From Streptomyces sp. NBC_00224 (GTDB lineage Bacteria > Actinomycetota > Actinomycetes > Streptomycetales > Streptomycetaceae): DNA of 64,000 nucleotides. Below, in pieces: positions 9,112 to 17,618 of this stretch. Numbering within the stretch: position 1 is the stretch's first letter; every line of letters begins with the position of its first letter. A program made the position numbers and the translations under genes. The stretch spans positions 8,569,001-8,633,000 of the forward strand of contig NZ_CP108106.1 of NCBI RefSeq assembly GCF_041435195.1, written 5' to 3'. A model generated the notes under the pieces. It saw nothing but the letters and a program-made list of their open reading frames with translations, was not told the origin of the DNA and did no database searches.

Positions 9112-9762
9112 ATGACAGAAGGACGTGCAGTGGACCCCGATTTCGGACTGACCGCGCTGGGCGGAAAATTCCACATGGACTGGCGGCATGAAGGCCAGAC
9201 GCCCCGGGACTTGGTACGCCGGTGGGCCGCGCTCGTCGGAGACGACGAGGCCGGTCTCGAACGGCTGCGGCGCCTGGACGAGGACACGCGGCTGCTCCTC
9301 GCATCGCCGCTCTCGGACGATGACATCCATGCGTTGTGGAGAGCCGCCGCGATGTTCTATCCGTTCTACCCGGTCGCGGGGGAGGAGCCTGCGCGGGGCC
9401 GCGTATGGCTGACCGAGATCGAAAGCGAACTGCGGCCGTATCGCCGGGAGCCGGGGGGTGAGCCTGCTGTGGGGGCGATCTCCGACGTCGAGAGTGCGGC
9501 GGTCGTCGCTCTCGCTGGACGTCTGGCACCACAAGCCGGGCTACCACTGGAGCCCTTGCCGGCCCACACCGTGATCGCCGCGGTGGAACGCTGCGCGATG
9601 CAGGTGAGTGCCGCACTCGCCTTCCGGTTCCTGGTGCACGCCTACTCGGCATACAGCAGTCCGGTACCCGCCACTTCCTGGGACGTGTTCGAGGAGCTGA
9701 ACCGCTCTTTCGGATATGGGGAGTTCATGCTCGCGACGATCGAATACCTCCGGGAGGAATAA
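9112..9762 (+). CDS. Probable immunity protein for the adjacent toxin
   Basis: A 216-residue cytosolic protein with no signal peptide, starting 8 bp after the toxin stop. The N-terminal part (DWRHEGQTP, RLRRLDEDTRLLLASPLSDD, ALWRAAAMFYPFYP) resembles CdiI-type immunity proteins (dW...G-t, D-i-LL-s-lsD-i), which occur beside RNase A-like toxins. Position, size and absence of an export signal all fit an immunity role. Translation is probably coupled to the toxin gene. Specific inhibition is inferred from context. Confidence 0.65.
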   Translation: MTEGRAVDPDFGLTALGGKFHMDWRHEGQTPRDLVRRWAALVGDDEAGLERLRRLDEDTRLLLASPLSDDDIHALWRAAAMFYPFYPVAGEEPARGRVWLTEIESELRPYRREPGGEPAVGAISDVESAAVVALAGRLAPQAGLPLEPLPAHTVIAAVERCAMQVSAALAFRFLVHAYSAYSSPVPATSWDVFEELNRSFGYGEFMLATIEYLREE

Positions 9763-9780
9763 GTCACTCCAGTGCTCTGG

Positions 9781-9799
9781 CCCGGCCGGTTCTGCCGGG
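9781..9799 (+). terminator. Small GC hairpin after the immunity gene
   Basis: CCCGGC pairs with GCCGGG across a 7-nt loop, 18 bp downstream of the immunity gene stop. It is a plausible but short terminator. Confidence 0.35.
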
Positions 9800-9826
9800 G
9801 TATGACTGAGCGCTGGACAGGGACGC

Positions 9827-9894
9827 GGAAGCGCCTTCCTCGCCGGGACGAATGGACCTCTCCAGGTCTGTGGTCCCCCGAGGGAGGCGCTTCC
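9827..9894. repeat. 16-bp inverted repeat, possible IS-end relic
   Basis: GGAAGCGCCTTCCTCG at 9827-9842 pairs with CGAGGGAGGCGCTTCC at 9879-9894 (15 of 16 positions) across 36 nt. The arm length, spacing and GAAGC-type edge resemble the hairpins found at the 5' ends of the IS5-type transposase genes in this window. It may be a leftover IS end into which the IS605 element inserted. No transposase frame survives here. Confidence 0.4.
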
Positions 9895-9908
9895 TGCTTC
9901 ATGGGTGC

Positions 9909-9945
9909 TTGACGTGCTCCCCGCCCTAAAGGACGGGGATTCCAG
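9909..9945 (-). ncRNA. Putative 3' end of TnpB guide RNA (reRNA/omegaRNA)
   Basis: In IS200/IS605 elements the RNA guide of TnpB runs from the 3' part of tnpB through the right end into flanking DNA. Here the terminal hairpin overlaps the last tnpB codons (IPVL) and is followed on the minus strand by GAGCACGTCAA. The next 20 nt outside the element (complement of 9889-9908) would be the guide. RNA start and processing cannot be seen. Confidence 0.4.
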
Positions 9946-11149
9946 CCTGGGCCGTCAGGTCCTTCTGGTGGCTTCCTGCTTCACGGCGCTGTGCGGGCAC
10001 GGATGCCCGTCTTACCGGCGCTCCACTGGCGTTTAGCCGGTCCGCTTGTCCAGCGGCCCGAATGTTTTTGGCGGCGTTGATGTCGCGGTCGTGGACGGTC
10101 CCGCACTCCTGGCAGGTCCACTCACGGACACTCAGGGGCTTGGGGCCGTCCTTGATCCCGCAAGCGGAGCAGACCTGAGAGGTCGGCTCGAACCGTCCGA
10201 TCTTTGCGAAGTGCCGGCCGTGTTTGGCGGCCTTGTACTCCAGCATGTTGACGAACGCCGACCATCCGGCGTCGTGCACGGACTTGGCGAGCCTAGTACG
10301 TGCGAGACCGGACACCGCGAGGTCTTCCACGTACACCGCTTGGTTGTCGCGGATGATCTTCGTGGATTCCTTGTGGTGCCAGTCCCGCCGCCGGTCCGCC
10401 ACGCGGGCGTGCTGGCGTGCGACCTTGATACGGGCCTTGGCCCGGTTCTTCGATCCCTTGGCCTTGCGGCTGAGGTCCTTCTGCAACCGCTTGAGTTTCT
10501 TCTCGGCGCGGCGTAGGAAGCGCGGGGCGGAGATCTTCGTACCGTCTGAGAGGACGGCGAATGCGGACAGGCCGAGATCGATGCCGGTCTCGGTGTCCAG
10601 TTCGGGCAGGAACTGCGGGTCGGTGTCCACGACGAACGAAGCCCAGTAGCGGCTGGCCGCGTCCATCGTGACCGTGACCGAGGTCGGCATGGCTGGAAGC
10701 GGACGAGACCAGCGCACCCGCAGGTCCCCGACCTTCGCCACGTACAGCTTGCCGTTGTCGCGCAGGGAGAATCCGTTGGCGGTGAGTCGGATCGACTGCC
10801 GCTGGTCCCTCTTGGACTTGAACCTGGGCGGCGCGACCTTCGGTCCCTTGCGCTTGCCGGTGACCGAGGAGAAGAAGTTCCGGTAGGCGGTGTGCAGATC
10901 GCGAAGCGACTGAACCAGTGCCACCGAGGACACCTCACCCAGCCACAGTCGTTCCTCTGTGCGCTTCGCGGCGGTGATGACCTGCTTTTGCAAGTCGGTG
11001 TCCTTGATGTACGGCAGCCCCGCAGCGTGTGCTTCCCGACGGGCCCTGAGGCCGTCGTTGAAGACCACGCGGGCGCACCCGAACGCCCTGGCCAGCGCGT
11101 GGCGCTGGGCGGGCTCAGGGTACACGCGGAAGCTGTACCGGAGCTGCAC
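9926..11149 (-). CDS. tnpB: TnpB, RNA-guided nuclease of the IS605 element
   Basis: About 407 residues from GTG 11149, preceded by AGGAT; the frame is open further upstream, but TnpB homology starts at VQLRYSFRVYPEP. The N-terminal helix-turn-helix region is followed by the RuvC-like fold with all acidic residues: Asp in GIDLGLSAF, Glu in YVEDLAVSG and Asp in DRDINAAKNI. The zinc ribbon CSACG...CQECG is intact. TnpB cleaves DNA at donor joints using an element-derived guide RNA and helps keep the element in place. It is full length and looks functional. It diverges from tnpA. Confidence 0.9.
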   Translation of the reverse strand: MQLRYSFRVYPEPAQRHALARAFGCARVVFNDGLRARREAHAAGLPYIKDTDLQKQVITAAKRTEERLWLGEVSSVALVQSLRDLHTAYRNFFSSVTGKRKGPKVAPPRFKSKRDQRQSIRLTANGFSLRDNGKLYVAKVGDLRVRWSRPLPAMPTSVTVTMDAASRYWASFVVDTDPQFLPELDTETGIDLGLSAFAVLSDGTKISAPRFLRRAEKKLKRLQKDLSRKAKGSKNRAKARIKVARQHARVADRRRDWHHKESTKIIRDNQAVYVEDLAVSGLARTRLAKSVHDAGWSAFVNMLEYKAAKHGRHFAKIGRFEPTSQVCSACGIKDGPKPLSVREWTCQECGTVHDRDINAAKNIRAAGQADRLNASGAPVRRASVPAQRREAGSHQKDLTAQAGIPVL

Positions 11150-11173
11150 GGCCGCGATCCTATCATTTGGTCT

Positions 11174-11590
11174 ATGGCTACCGATGGCGAATACAGGCGT
11201 GGCAGGCACGTGGTGTCTGGGATGCACGTTCATTTGGTCTTCGTGACCAAGTACCGGCGTGGTGTGTTCAACGACGAGATGCTGAACGTGTGCGAGGCGA
11301 CCATGCGGAAGGTGTGCGAGGACTTCGAGGCTGAGCTAGTCGAGTTCAACGGCGAGGATGACCACGTGCATCTGCTGGTGCACTACCCGCCGAAGGTAGC
11401 CGTGTCCGGCCTCGTGAACAGCCTCAAGGGCGTGTCCGCCCGAATCCTGCGCCGGGACTTCACCGGCCGAGTGAACCGGGCGATCATGCACGGCCACTTC
11501 TGGTCGCCCAGCTACTTCGCCGCGTCCTGCGGCGGCGCCCCGCTCACGGTGGTGCGGCAGTACATCGAACAGCAGCGTCGGCCGCTATAG
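11174..11590 (+). CDS. tnpA: TnpA, Y1 (HUH) transposase of the IS605 element
   Basis: 138 residues from ATG 11174. It has the single-domain Y1 transposase fold: GMHVHLVFVTKYRRGVF at the N-terminus, the HUH metal site HVH in DDHVHLLVHYPP, the KGVSAR/FWSPSYF segment, and the catalytic Tyr in VVRQYIEQQ. It excises and inserts the element as single-stranded DNA by recognising the end hairpins. Length is normal for the family (about 130-150) and all motifs are present. Confidence 0.92.
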   Translation: MATDGEYRRGRHVVSGMHVHLVFVTKYRRGVFNDEMLNVCEATMRKVCEDFEAELVEFNGEDDHVHLLVHYPPKVAVSGLVNSLKGVSARILRRDFTGRVNRAIMHGHFWSPSYFAASCGGAPLTVVRQYIEQQRRPL

Positions 11591-11700
11591 CTTCGCTCTG
11601 CGGACCGTTCCGGCCTACCCCGCCCTGAAGGACGGGGCTTGCGCCGGGCCCAAACGGTCACGGCGGAGCCGGTGTCACGGGCGATTCCCCCTCCTGTGAC

Positions 11701-11737
11701 CTCACGCCCAAGGTCCTCACGCCAAACGGTCCTCACG
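11701..11737 (+). promoter_or_regulatory. Direct repeats upstream of the AfsR-like gene
   Basis: CTCACG occurs at 11701, 11716 and 11732; the last two sit in the longer repeat GGTCCTCACG with a 16-bp period. They lie 18-54 bp before the start codon. Regularly spaced direct repeats are typical of SARP/AfsR operators, though the classical period is 11 bp. Possible autoregulatory site, unproven. Confidence 0.3.
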
Positions 11738-11754
11738 TCATTCGGAGACATCCC

Positions 11755-14724
11755 ATGCCCACCACTGCCTCGCCCGGCCACTCCTCCGGCCACTCCTCCG
11801 GCGGCGATTCCGGGCGAACTTCCGCCTACCGCTTCACCGTTCTCGGTCCCCTTCGCGTGCACGACGGGTCGGCCGAGGTGCGCGTCGGCGCGCCCCAGAC
11901 GCAGGCGGTGCTCGCGGTCCTGCTGCTACGGGCGCGTACCCCCGTGTCCCGCCGGGAACTGATCGCCGCGGTCTGGGGCGACGAGGCCCCGCCCGGTGTG
12001 CTGGGGTCGTTGCACACCCAAATCTTCACCCTGCGTCGGCTGCTGGAGCCCGGCCGGGTACCCCGCGCCACCGCGCGCACGCTGCTGACGACGGGCGACG
12101 GCTACACGCTGCGCGTCGCCCCGGAGGACGTCGACCTGACGGTCTTCGAGTTCCGTACGGCCGAGGCACGGCGGGCCTGGGCCGCCGGTCGGCCCGAGCG
12201 GGCGCGGTCACTGTTCGTCTCCGCGCTGGACCTGTGGCGCGGCAGGCCGCTGGCCGGTGTGCCCGGCCCGTACGCCGAGGCCCAGCGCACCCGGCTGGAG
12301 GAGCTGCGCCTGTCGGCGGTCGAGGCCCGCTGGGAGGCCGAGATTGTGCTGGGCGGGCACGACAACGCGATCGGTCCGCTGCGCGTGCTGGCTGCCGAAC
12401 ACCCCTGGCGCGAGCGGGTCCACGAGTTGCTGATGACAGCGCTGTACCACGCCGGACGGCAGGCGGACGCGCTCGATGTCCACGCGCGCGTCCGCCGCGC
12501 GCTCGCCGAGGAGCTGGGCACCCGCCCGGGTCCCGGCCTGGACCGGCTCCATCAGGAGATCCTCAACCCCGGACCCGGGCGGCAGGCGGGCGACGCGGCC
12601 GAGCGCCGCGCTCCGGACCGGTCCTACGGACCGGCTCAACTGCCCCAGCACATCGCCGACTTCACTGGCCGCAACGATGAGGCCGACCGGCTGTGCGCCG
12701 CGCTGGAGAAGGGCGGGATCGTCGCCGTCAGCACCATCAGCGGGATGGGCGGCATCGGCAAGACCGCCCTGGCCGTCCACGTGGCCCAGCGGATCCGCCA
12801 CCGCTTCCCGGACGGGCAGCTCTACGTGGACCTGAGGGGAACCGACCCCCGGCCCGCGGAGCCCATGGAGGTGCTGGGCCGCTTCCTGTGCGCCCTCGGC
12901 GTCCGCGCCGGTTACCTCCCGACGCTGCCCGAGGAGCGGGCCGCCCTCTACCGCTCCATGCTCGCCACCCGGCAGGTGCTCGTCGTGCTGGACAACGCCC
13001 GCGACCCGGCCCAGGTGCGCGACCTGCTGCCCGGCGCGCCCGGCAGCGCGGTGCTGCTCACCAGCCGCTCCCGGCTCGTCGGCCTGACCGGGGCCACCCT
13101 GGTGGACCTGCGGCCCATGGCGCGGGCTGAGGCCCTGGAGCTGCTGACTCGGATCGTCGGCGAAGAGAGCGTTTCCGCCGAGCCGGAGGCCGCCGTCGAG
13201 GTGCTCGACGCCTGTGGCCATCTGCCGCTCGCCGTCCGTATCGTGGCTTCCCGGCTGGTCGCCCGGCCGGACCACGCGCTCGCGGAGACCGTCGCGCTGC
13301 TGGCGGACGAGCGGCGCCGCCTCGGCGCGTTGAAGGCGGAGGACACCGCCGTGGAGACGACCTTCCGGCTCGGCATGGAACTGCTGGACGCCGAGCACGT
13401 CCGCGCCTTTTGGCTGCTGGCCCTGCCCGAGGTGCCCGAACTGAGTGTGCCCGTCGCCGCGGCGCTGCTCGCCCGGCCGGAGTGGGAGGCGGAGGAGCTG
13501 TGTGAGTCGCTGGTGGATCTGAGCCTGCTGGAGTCGGTCGCCCCCGGCTGCTACCGCTACCACGACCTGCTCCGGCTCTTCGCCCGTCAGACCGCATTCA
13601 CCGAAGTGCCGGACCACGAGCGAACCGCCGCACTCACCCGACTGCTGGAGTTCTGCCTCGCCACCGCCCTCGACGCCCACCGGGCGTCGCTGCCCGACGA
13701 CGTGTTTCCCGGGCACGTAGCCCCGCTGCGCTGCGAGGGCCTGGACTTCACCGGCCCGCAGAAGGCCACCGCCTGGCTGCTCGACGAGCAGACGTCGCTC
13801 CTGGGGCTCATCGAGCAGGCGGCCGGCGACACTTCGCTGTCGCTGACCGTTTGCGCGGACCTGCTGCTGGCCGCGGACCCGCTCGGCCGCCTCGGCGCGC
13901 AGCCCTACGGCATCGAACGCGCCGCCCGGACCCTGGCCGAGGCCGCGCGCGCCGCCGGCCACCGCACCGCGGAAGCACGCGCCCTGTACATGCTCGGCAG
14001 CTCCGTGCAGCACCGCTTCGCCATGAGGCTCGGCACCCCATCCTTGGACCGGGCCATCGAGCTGTGCCGGGCGGCCGGGGACCGGAGGCTGCTCGCCCAC
14101 GTCCTGATCACACGGGGCGGAGGCGCGCTGGCCCTGCGCGACTTCACCTTCGCGCACACCCTGCTGACCGAGGCGCTGACCCACAGCAGGGCCCTGGCCA
14201 GCCGCGGCATCGAGGCGTACGCGCTCGGCTTCCTCGGCCTGGCCCTGCTGGCCACCGGCCGGGCCGAGGAGGCACTGGCGCACTGCCGCGAGGCGGTCGC
14301 CGTCACCCGGGCGACCGGGGACATCGCGGGTCAGGCCAACGCGCTGCACAACCTCGGCCAGGTCTGCCTGCGGACCGGACGGACGTCCGAGACCTTCAAC
14401 CACCTGCACGAGAGCCTGCGCCTGTGGCGGCAGACGGGCTCCCGCTTCCGCGAGGGCCTGCTGCTCGGCGCGATCGCCGAGGCCCACAACCTCGCGGGAC
14501 GACCCGTGGAGGCCGCCGAACACGCCGCGCGGGCACGGGACATCGCCGAGGCGCGCGGCGACGCGGGCATCCTCGCCCGAGCCCTAGCCCAGCTGGGCCA
14601 CGCCCACCGGGTACAGGGCGACACCGACGAGGCCCGGGAGCACTACCGCCGCGCGGAGAGCGTCTTCCGCGAGCTCGGCCTGCCCGACGCGGACGATATC
14701 GCGCGGCACCTCAGGGAGCTCTGA
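11755..14724 (+). CDS. AfsR/SARP-family transcriptional regulator with NB-ARC and TPR domains
   Basis: 989 residues. About 20-110 is the OmpR-type winged helix (YRFTVLGPLRVHDG, VWGDEAPPGVLGSLHTQI). About 115-270 is the bacterial transcriptional activation (BTAD) domain (VDLTVFEFRTAEARRAW, ERVHELLMTALYHAGRQADA, EELGTRPGP). About 300-620 is NB-ARC, with the P-loop GMGGIGKTAL at 330-339, Walker B QVLVVLDNA and GLPL-like CGHLPLAVRI. The C-terminal 350 residues are TPR helices (RALYMLGSS, AYALGFLGLALLATGRAEEALAHCREAV). Such proteins are ATP-dependent activators of secondary metabolism or morphological genes. No biosynthetic cluster is visible nearby, so the target is unknown. ATG 11755 is close to the repeats upstream. 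Confidence 0.9.
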   Translation: MPTTASPGHSSGHSSGGDSGRTSAYRFTVLGPLRVHDGSAEVRVGAPQTQAVLAVLLLRARTPVSRRELIAAVWGDEAPPGVLGSLHTQIFTLRRLLEPGRVPRATARTLLTTGDGYTLRVAPEDVDLTVFEFRTAEARRAWAAGRPERARSLFVSALDLWRGRPLAGVPGPYAEAQRTRLEELRLSAVEARWEAEIVLGGHDNAIGPLRVLAAEHPWRERVHELLMTALYHAGRQADALDVHARVRRALAEELGTRPGPGLDRLHQEILNPGPGRQAGDAAERRAPDRSYGPAQLPQHIADFTGRNDEADRLCAALEKGGIVAVSTISGMGGIGKTALAVHVAQRIRHRFPDGQLYVDLRGTDPRPAEPMEVLGRFLCALGVRAGYLPTLPEERAALYRSMLATRQVLVVLDNARDPAQVRDLLPGAPGSAVLLTSRSRLVGLTGATLVDLRPMARAEALELLTRIVGEESVSAEPEAAVEVLDACGHLPLAVRIVASRLVARPDHALAETVALLADERRRLGALKAEDTAVETTFRLGMELLDAEHVRAFWLLALPEVPELSVPVAAALLARPEWEAEELCESLVDLSLLESVAPGCYRYHDLLRLFARQTAFTEVPDHERTAALTRLLEFCLATALDAHRASLPDDVFPGHVAPLRCEGLDFTGPQKATAWLLDEQTSLLGLIEQAAGDTSLSLTVCADLLLAADPLGRLGAQPYGIERAARTLAEAARAAGHRTAEARALYMLGSSVQHRFAMRLGTPSLDRAIELCRAAGDRRLLAHVLITRGGGALALRDFTFAHTLLTEALTHSRALASRGIEAYALGFLGLALLATGRAEEALAHCREAVAVTRATGDIAGQANALHNLGQVCLRTGRTSETFNHLHESLRLWRQTGSRFREGLLLGAIAEAHNLAGRPVEAAEHAARARDIAEARGDAGILARALAQLGHAHRVQGDTDEAREHYRRAESVFRELGLPDADDIARHLREL

Positions 14725-14786
14725 CCCGCAGCGGGCGGGGCAGAGACCGCGTCCCCCCGGCTGGGGAACCAGGTGGTCACCAACTG

Positions 14787-15496
14787 GTGACCACCCCAGA
14801 GACCGTGGTCGAACGCCAGCTGGCCGCCTACAACAGCCATGACCTCGAAGCCTTCGCGGCAACGTATGCCCCGACGTCTGCATCAACCGCCGCGGCGGCG
14901 GCCGCCTGCGCGGGCGCGACGCGGTACGGGAGGCGTACGGCGACATGTTCGCCAAGGGTCGCTGTCGGGCCGAGAACGTCGGCCGGCTCACTGAGGGCGA
15001 CTGGGTGGTGGGCTCCGGCGCGGTCGTCGAGTGCGACGGCGACAGCCGGTGCGGCATCGGCGCGGGCACAACGCTGTACGGCGGCGCCCGGATCCGCGCC
15101 ACCGGCGGCGCGGTCGTCACCATCGGAAGGGACACCGGGATCGGCGACGGCGGAGCGCGGATCACGGCGGCAGGAGACGGCGAGATCCGGATCGGCGACG
15201 GGGTGCGGATCTCAGGCGGCGCCGAGGTGATCGGCCCCGGCCTGCTCGGTGCCGGCAGCCAGGTCCGCGGCCCGGTCTCGGCCCGCTCCATCGACCTGGC
15301 TGCCGGCCGCCCGTACACCCATCCCGACCCGGACCACCGGGGCGCCGTCCTCAAGGGCTTCGGCCGCGCCCATGGCATCCGCCTCGGCACCGGCGAAGTC
15401 CTCAACGGCACCGGCGACTTCGCCACCGCCCCGGTCCAACGCCAGCGCCACTACCACCCCGACGCCCCGCACCTGCCGGAGCTTCCCTGCTCATGA
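14787..15496 (+). pseudogene. Frameshifted NTF2/SnoaL-like gene fused to a beta-helix-like tail
   Basis: From GTG 14787 the frame reads ETVVERQLAAYNSHDLEAFA, a typical SnoaL/NTF2-like start. It then loses register near 14870: the continuation DVCINRRGGGRLRGRDAVRE and YGDMFAKGRCRAENVGRL lies in another frame, so one base is missing. After the NTF2 part, about 150 residues are Gly-rich with regular GxxIxI spacing (VTIGRDTGIGDGG, IRIGDGVRISGG), like a left-handed or right-handed beta-helix, ending in a His/Pro-rich tail. The tail frame is intact from ATG 14945 and could be made alone. Substrate unknown. Confidence 0.55.
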
Positions 15497-15572
15497 ACGA
15501 CGTCAAGCAGTGGGGAACGAGGTGGGCTGAGGAGACGGAGGCTTGAAATCGGTCCAGCTCGTGGCCCTGCGG

Positions 15573-16145
15573 CTACGGAGTGAGCCAGCCGCGCAGGAGT
15601 CTGCTGACGGCGGGCATCGCCACGTACGTCATGAGCACGTTGAAGACGCAGGCCACGATCGCGCTGGCGAGTAGGAGGGGGAGTGCGGTCAGGCGTGGCA
15701 CGAGAAAGAGGCTTCCGAGTACGGAGATCGGGTAGATCGCCAGGGTCGCGCTGATCGCCATCTTCCATCGGGGCGGCGCAGGCCGTGTCGAGCCCGGCTT
15801 GGCGAACCAGGTCTCCATGCCCGTCAGTTGGCGCCGGGCGATCTCGGTGTGGTGGTGTCCCTCGCAGTCGGCGAACCAGGCCGCCCGCTCCGCCGACTCC
15901 TGCCAGGCACGGCATGCCTCCGCGTCCCGGAAGCGGTGGACGAGGAACCAGGGGGCGTCGCCGCCGGAGGAGCGGAAGAGTCCGTATCCGAGGTGGCCGG
16001 GGAAGGCGGCCGCGCTTTCGAGGATGCCCCTCGCCCACAGCTCGAAGGCGGCCTCGTGGCCCGGCTCCACCCGGCGAGCTATCAACAGGGTCACCTCTCC
16101 CGTGTCGACGGGAACAGTGGCGTGCTCAAGGCTGACCGCGGTCAC
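15573..16145 (-). CDS. ABM-domain (antibiotic biosynthesis monooxygenase-like) membrane protein
   Basis: 190 residues from GTG 16145 with AGGAG upstream. Residues about 15-110 match the ABM dimeric ferredoxin-like fold (VTLLIARRVEPGHEAAFELWA, FPGHLGYGLFRSSGG, VHRFRDAEACRAWQ). Two hydrophobic segments follow (ISATLAIYPISVLGSLFLV and ALPLLLASAIVACVFNVLM), so the domain is membrane-tethered. This ABM-plus-two-TM layout occurs in many actinobacteria; its substrate is not established. Its 3' end lies 76 bp from the 3' end of the preceding pseudogene on the opposite strand. Confidence 0.75.
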   Translation of the reverse strand: MTAVSLEHATVPVDTGEVTLLIARRVEPGHEAAFELWARGILESAAAFPGHLGYGLFRSSGGDAPWFLVHRFRDAEACRAWQESAERAAWFADCEGHHHTEIARRQLTGMETWFAKPGSTRPAPPRWKMAISATLAIYPISVLGSLFLVPRLTALPLLLASAIVACVFNVLMTYVAMPAVSRLLRGWLTP

Positions 16146-16374
16146 ACGAACTCCTCATGATCTCACCGCGCCCGCCCACACCTTACGTGTTGGATGCCTC
16201 GCTGGTGCCTGGAGGTGCGGTGGAGTCTGCGTCCCATCTGCATGCCGACGGCGCGGACGCCTGTGAGGGCCTGCTCGACGAGCAGCCAGCGCGGCGAGTC
16301 ACTGCCCGGCGTACGCGCCGGGACGGGTCCTGGTCCTACGTACGCTCCGCAGGCTGTCATCGGCGATGCGCTAC

Positions 16375-17520
16375 TCAGGCAGCGGACTCGACCACGGTGG
16401 CGATGAGCTCCCGGTTCTCGGGGGCGCCGCCTCCACCGCCGAAGGAGAAGCGGCGGCGGGTGTAGCTGTAGGCGATGCCGCTGCGGGGGTCGGCGAACGA
16501 CTGGGCGCCGACCGCGCCGCTGTGCCCGAAGGCGTCGGCGCCCAGGCTGGGGTAGCGGACCGCCTGGGCCTCGAACCCGAGGAGGAAGTGGTCACGCTCA
16601 CCGGTCACCACGTCGGTGCCGGAGGTGTGCGGCGTGGTGAACTCGGCGAGCACGTCCGGCTTCAGCAGCGGCGCATGGCCGTCGAGTTCACCGATCGCGG
16701 CGGCGTACATCCGTGCCAGACCACGGGCGGTGCCGACACTTCCGGCCGAGGCAGGGCCGAGCGCACGCACGGCGCGGGTGTTGGCGAACTCGACGAGATC
16801 GGTCGGCTCGGGAGCGTTGAAGTTGAAGGCGATACCGGTGAGGGAGTCTGGGGCGGGCAGGTTCGCCTGGGCGATTTCCTGCTGGTGCGGCAGCAACGGC
16901 TGGACCGGCAGATAGCGGTGCTCCTGGTCGGCGGGCAGGCCGAGGTGGAAGTCGAGGTGGTGGGGCGCGCGGATCCGCTGCTCGAAGACTTCCTGCAGCG
17001 AGGTCCCGGTGGCACGGCGCACCACCTCGCCGGTCAGGGCGCCGATGACGAAGGCGTGATAGCCATAGGCGGTGCCCGGGGCCCAATAGGGCTTCTGGGC
17101 GGCCAGCCGGGCCGCGAGCAGCCGGTCATCGGCGAGTTCGGCGGGCGTGAAGCCGCCGTCAACGCCGATCAGTCCGGCCTTGTGGGCCAGCAGATCCCGC
17201 ACGCTGATCCCGGCCTTGCCCTCGGCGGCGAATGCGGGCCAGTACGCGGCGACCGCGGTGTCGAGATCGATCACGCCGTCCTGGGCCAGCAGCGCCAGGA
17301 CCAGGTGTGCCGCACCTTTGCCGGACGAGAACAGCCCCAGCAGCGAGTCCCCGGTCAGGCCGGGGCCGGTCCACAGATCCACCACCTGCCGGCCTCGGTG
17401 GTAGACGGCGAGCTGCGCCGAGAGACCGGGCTCCGCTTCGGCGGCCGAGGCGAGGCGGTCACGTACACCCTCGAAGCCTCCGGCGACAGTGCCGTGCACA
17501 ACGGTGCTGGTGGTGGACAT
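16375..17520 (-). CDS. Serine hydrolase, beta-lactamase/EstB (class C-like) family
   Basis: 381 residues from ATG 17520. The nucleophile motif SxxK appears as Ser65-Ser-Gly-Lys68 in LGLFSSGKG, with LLAHKAGL, the YxN-equivalent in GTAYGYHAF, and the C-terminal box FGHSGAVG. This is the class C beta-lactamase/esterase fold. There is no signal peptide, so it is a cytosolic esterase or transesterase rather than a secreted beta-lactamase. It diverges from a MarR regulator across a 163-bp region with inverted repeats, so it is probably the regulated target. Confidence 0.85.
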   Translation of the reverse strand: MSTTSTVVHGTVAGGFEGVRDRLASAAEAEPGLSAQLAVYHRGRQVVDLWTGPGLTGDSLLGLFSSGKGAAHLVLALLAQDGVIDLDTAVAAYWPAFAAEGKAGISVRDLLAHKAGLIGVDGGFTPAELADDRLLAARLAAQKPYWAPGTAYGYHAFVIGALTGEVVRRATGTSLQEVFEQRIRAPHHLDFHLGLPADQEHRYLPVQPLLPHQQEIAQANLPAPDSLTGIAFNFNAPEPTDLVEFANTRAVRALGPASAGSVGTARGLARMYAAAIGELDGHAPLLKPDVLAEFTTPHTSGTDVVTGERDHFLLGFEAQAVRYPSLGADAFGHSGAVGAQSFADPRSGIAYSYTRRRFSFGGGGGAPENRELIATVVESAA

Positions 17521-17618
17521 CTCACGTGCCTTCTTTCTGGTCTGAAGGACGCAACAGGCGGTATGAAGCAGCTCTGTGACTGCGTCCTCACGGCGCTGGG
17601 CCGGCCGTGATCAACAAC

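Larger units (their letters stand above)
9909..11640. mobile_element. IS605-type element (IS200/IS605 family), divergent tnpA and tnpB
   Basis: Both ends carry a similar subterminal hairpin: CCCCGCCCTaaaGGACGGGG at 9919-9938 and CCCCGCCCTgaaGGACGGGG at 11619-11638. tnpB (minus) and tnpA (plus) diverge from a 24-bp gap, the IS605 arrangement. The tnpB-side end probably stops at TTGA 9909-9912 (TCAA on the minus strand, a usual cleavage tetranucleotide in the family). The tnpA-side end near 11640 is less certain. There are no inverted repeats or target duplications, as expected for Y1 transposition. Confidence 0.8.
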
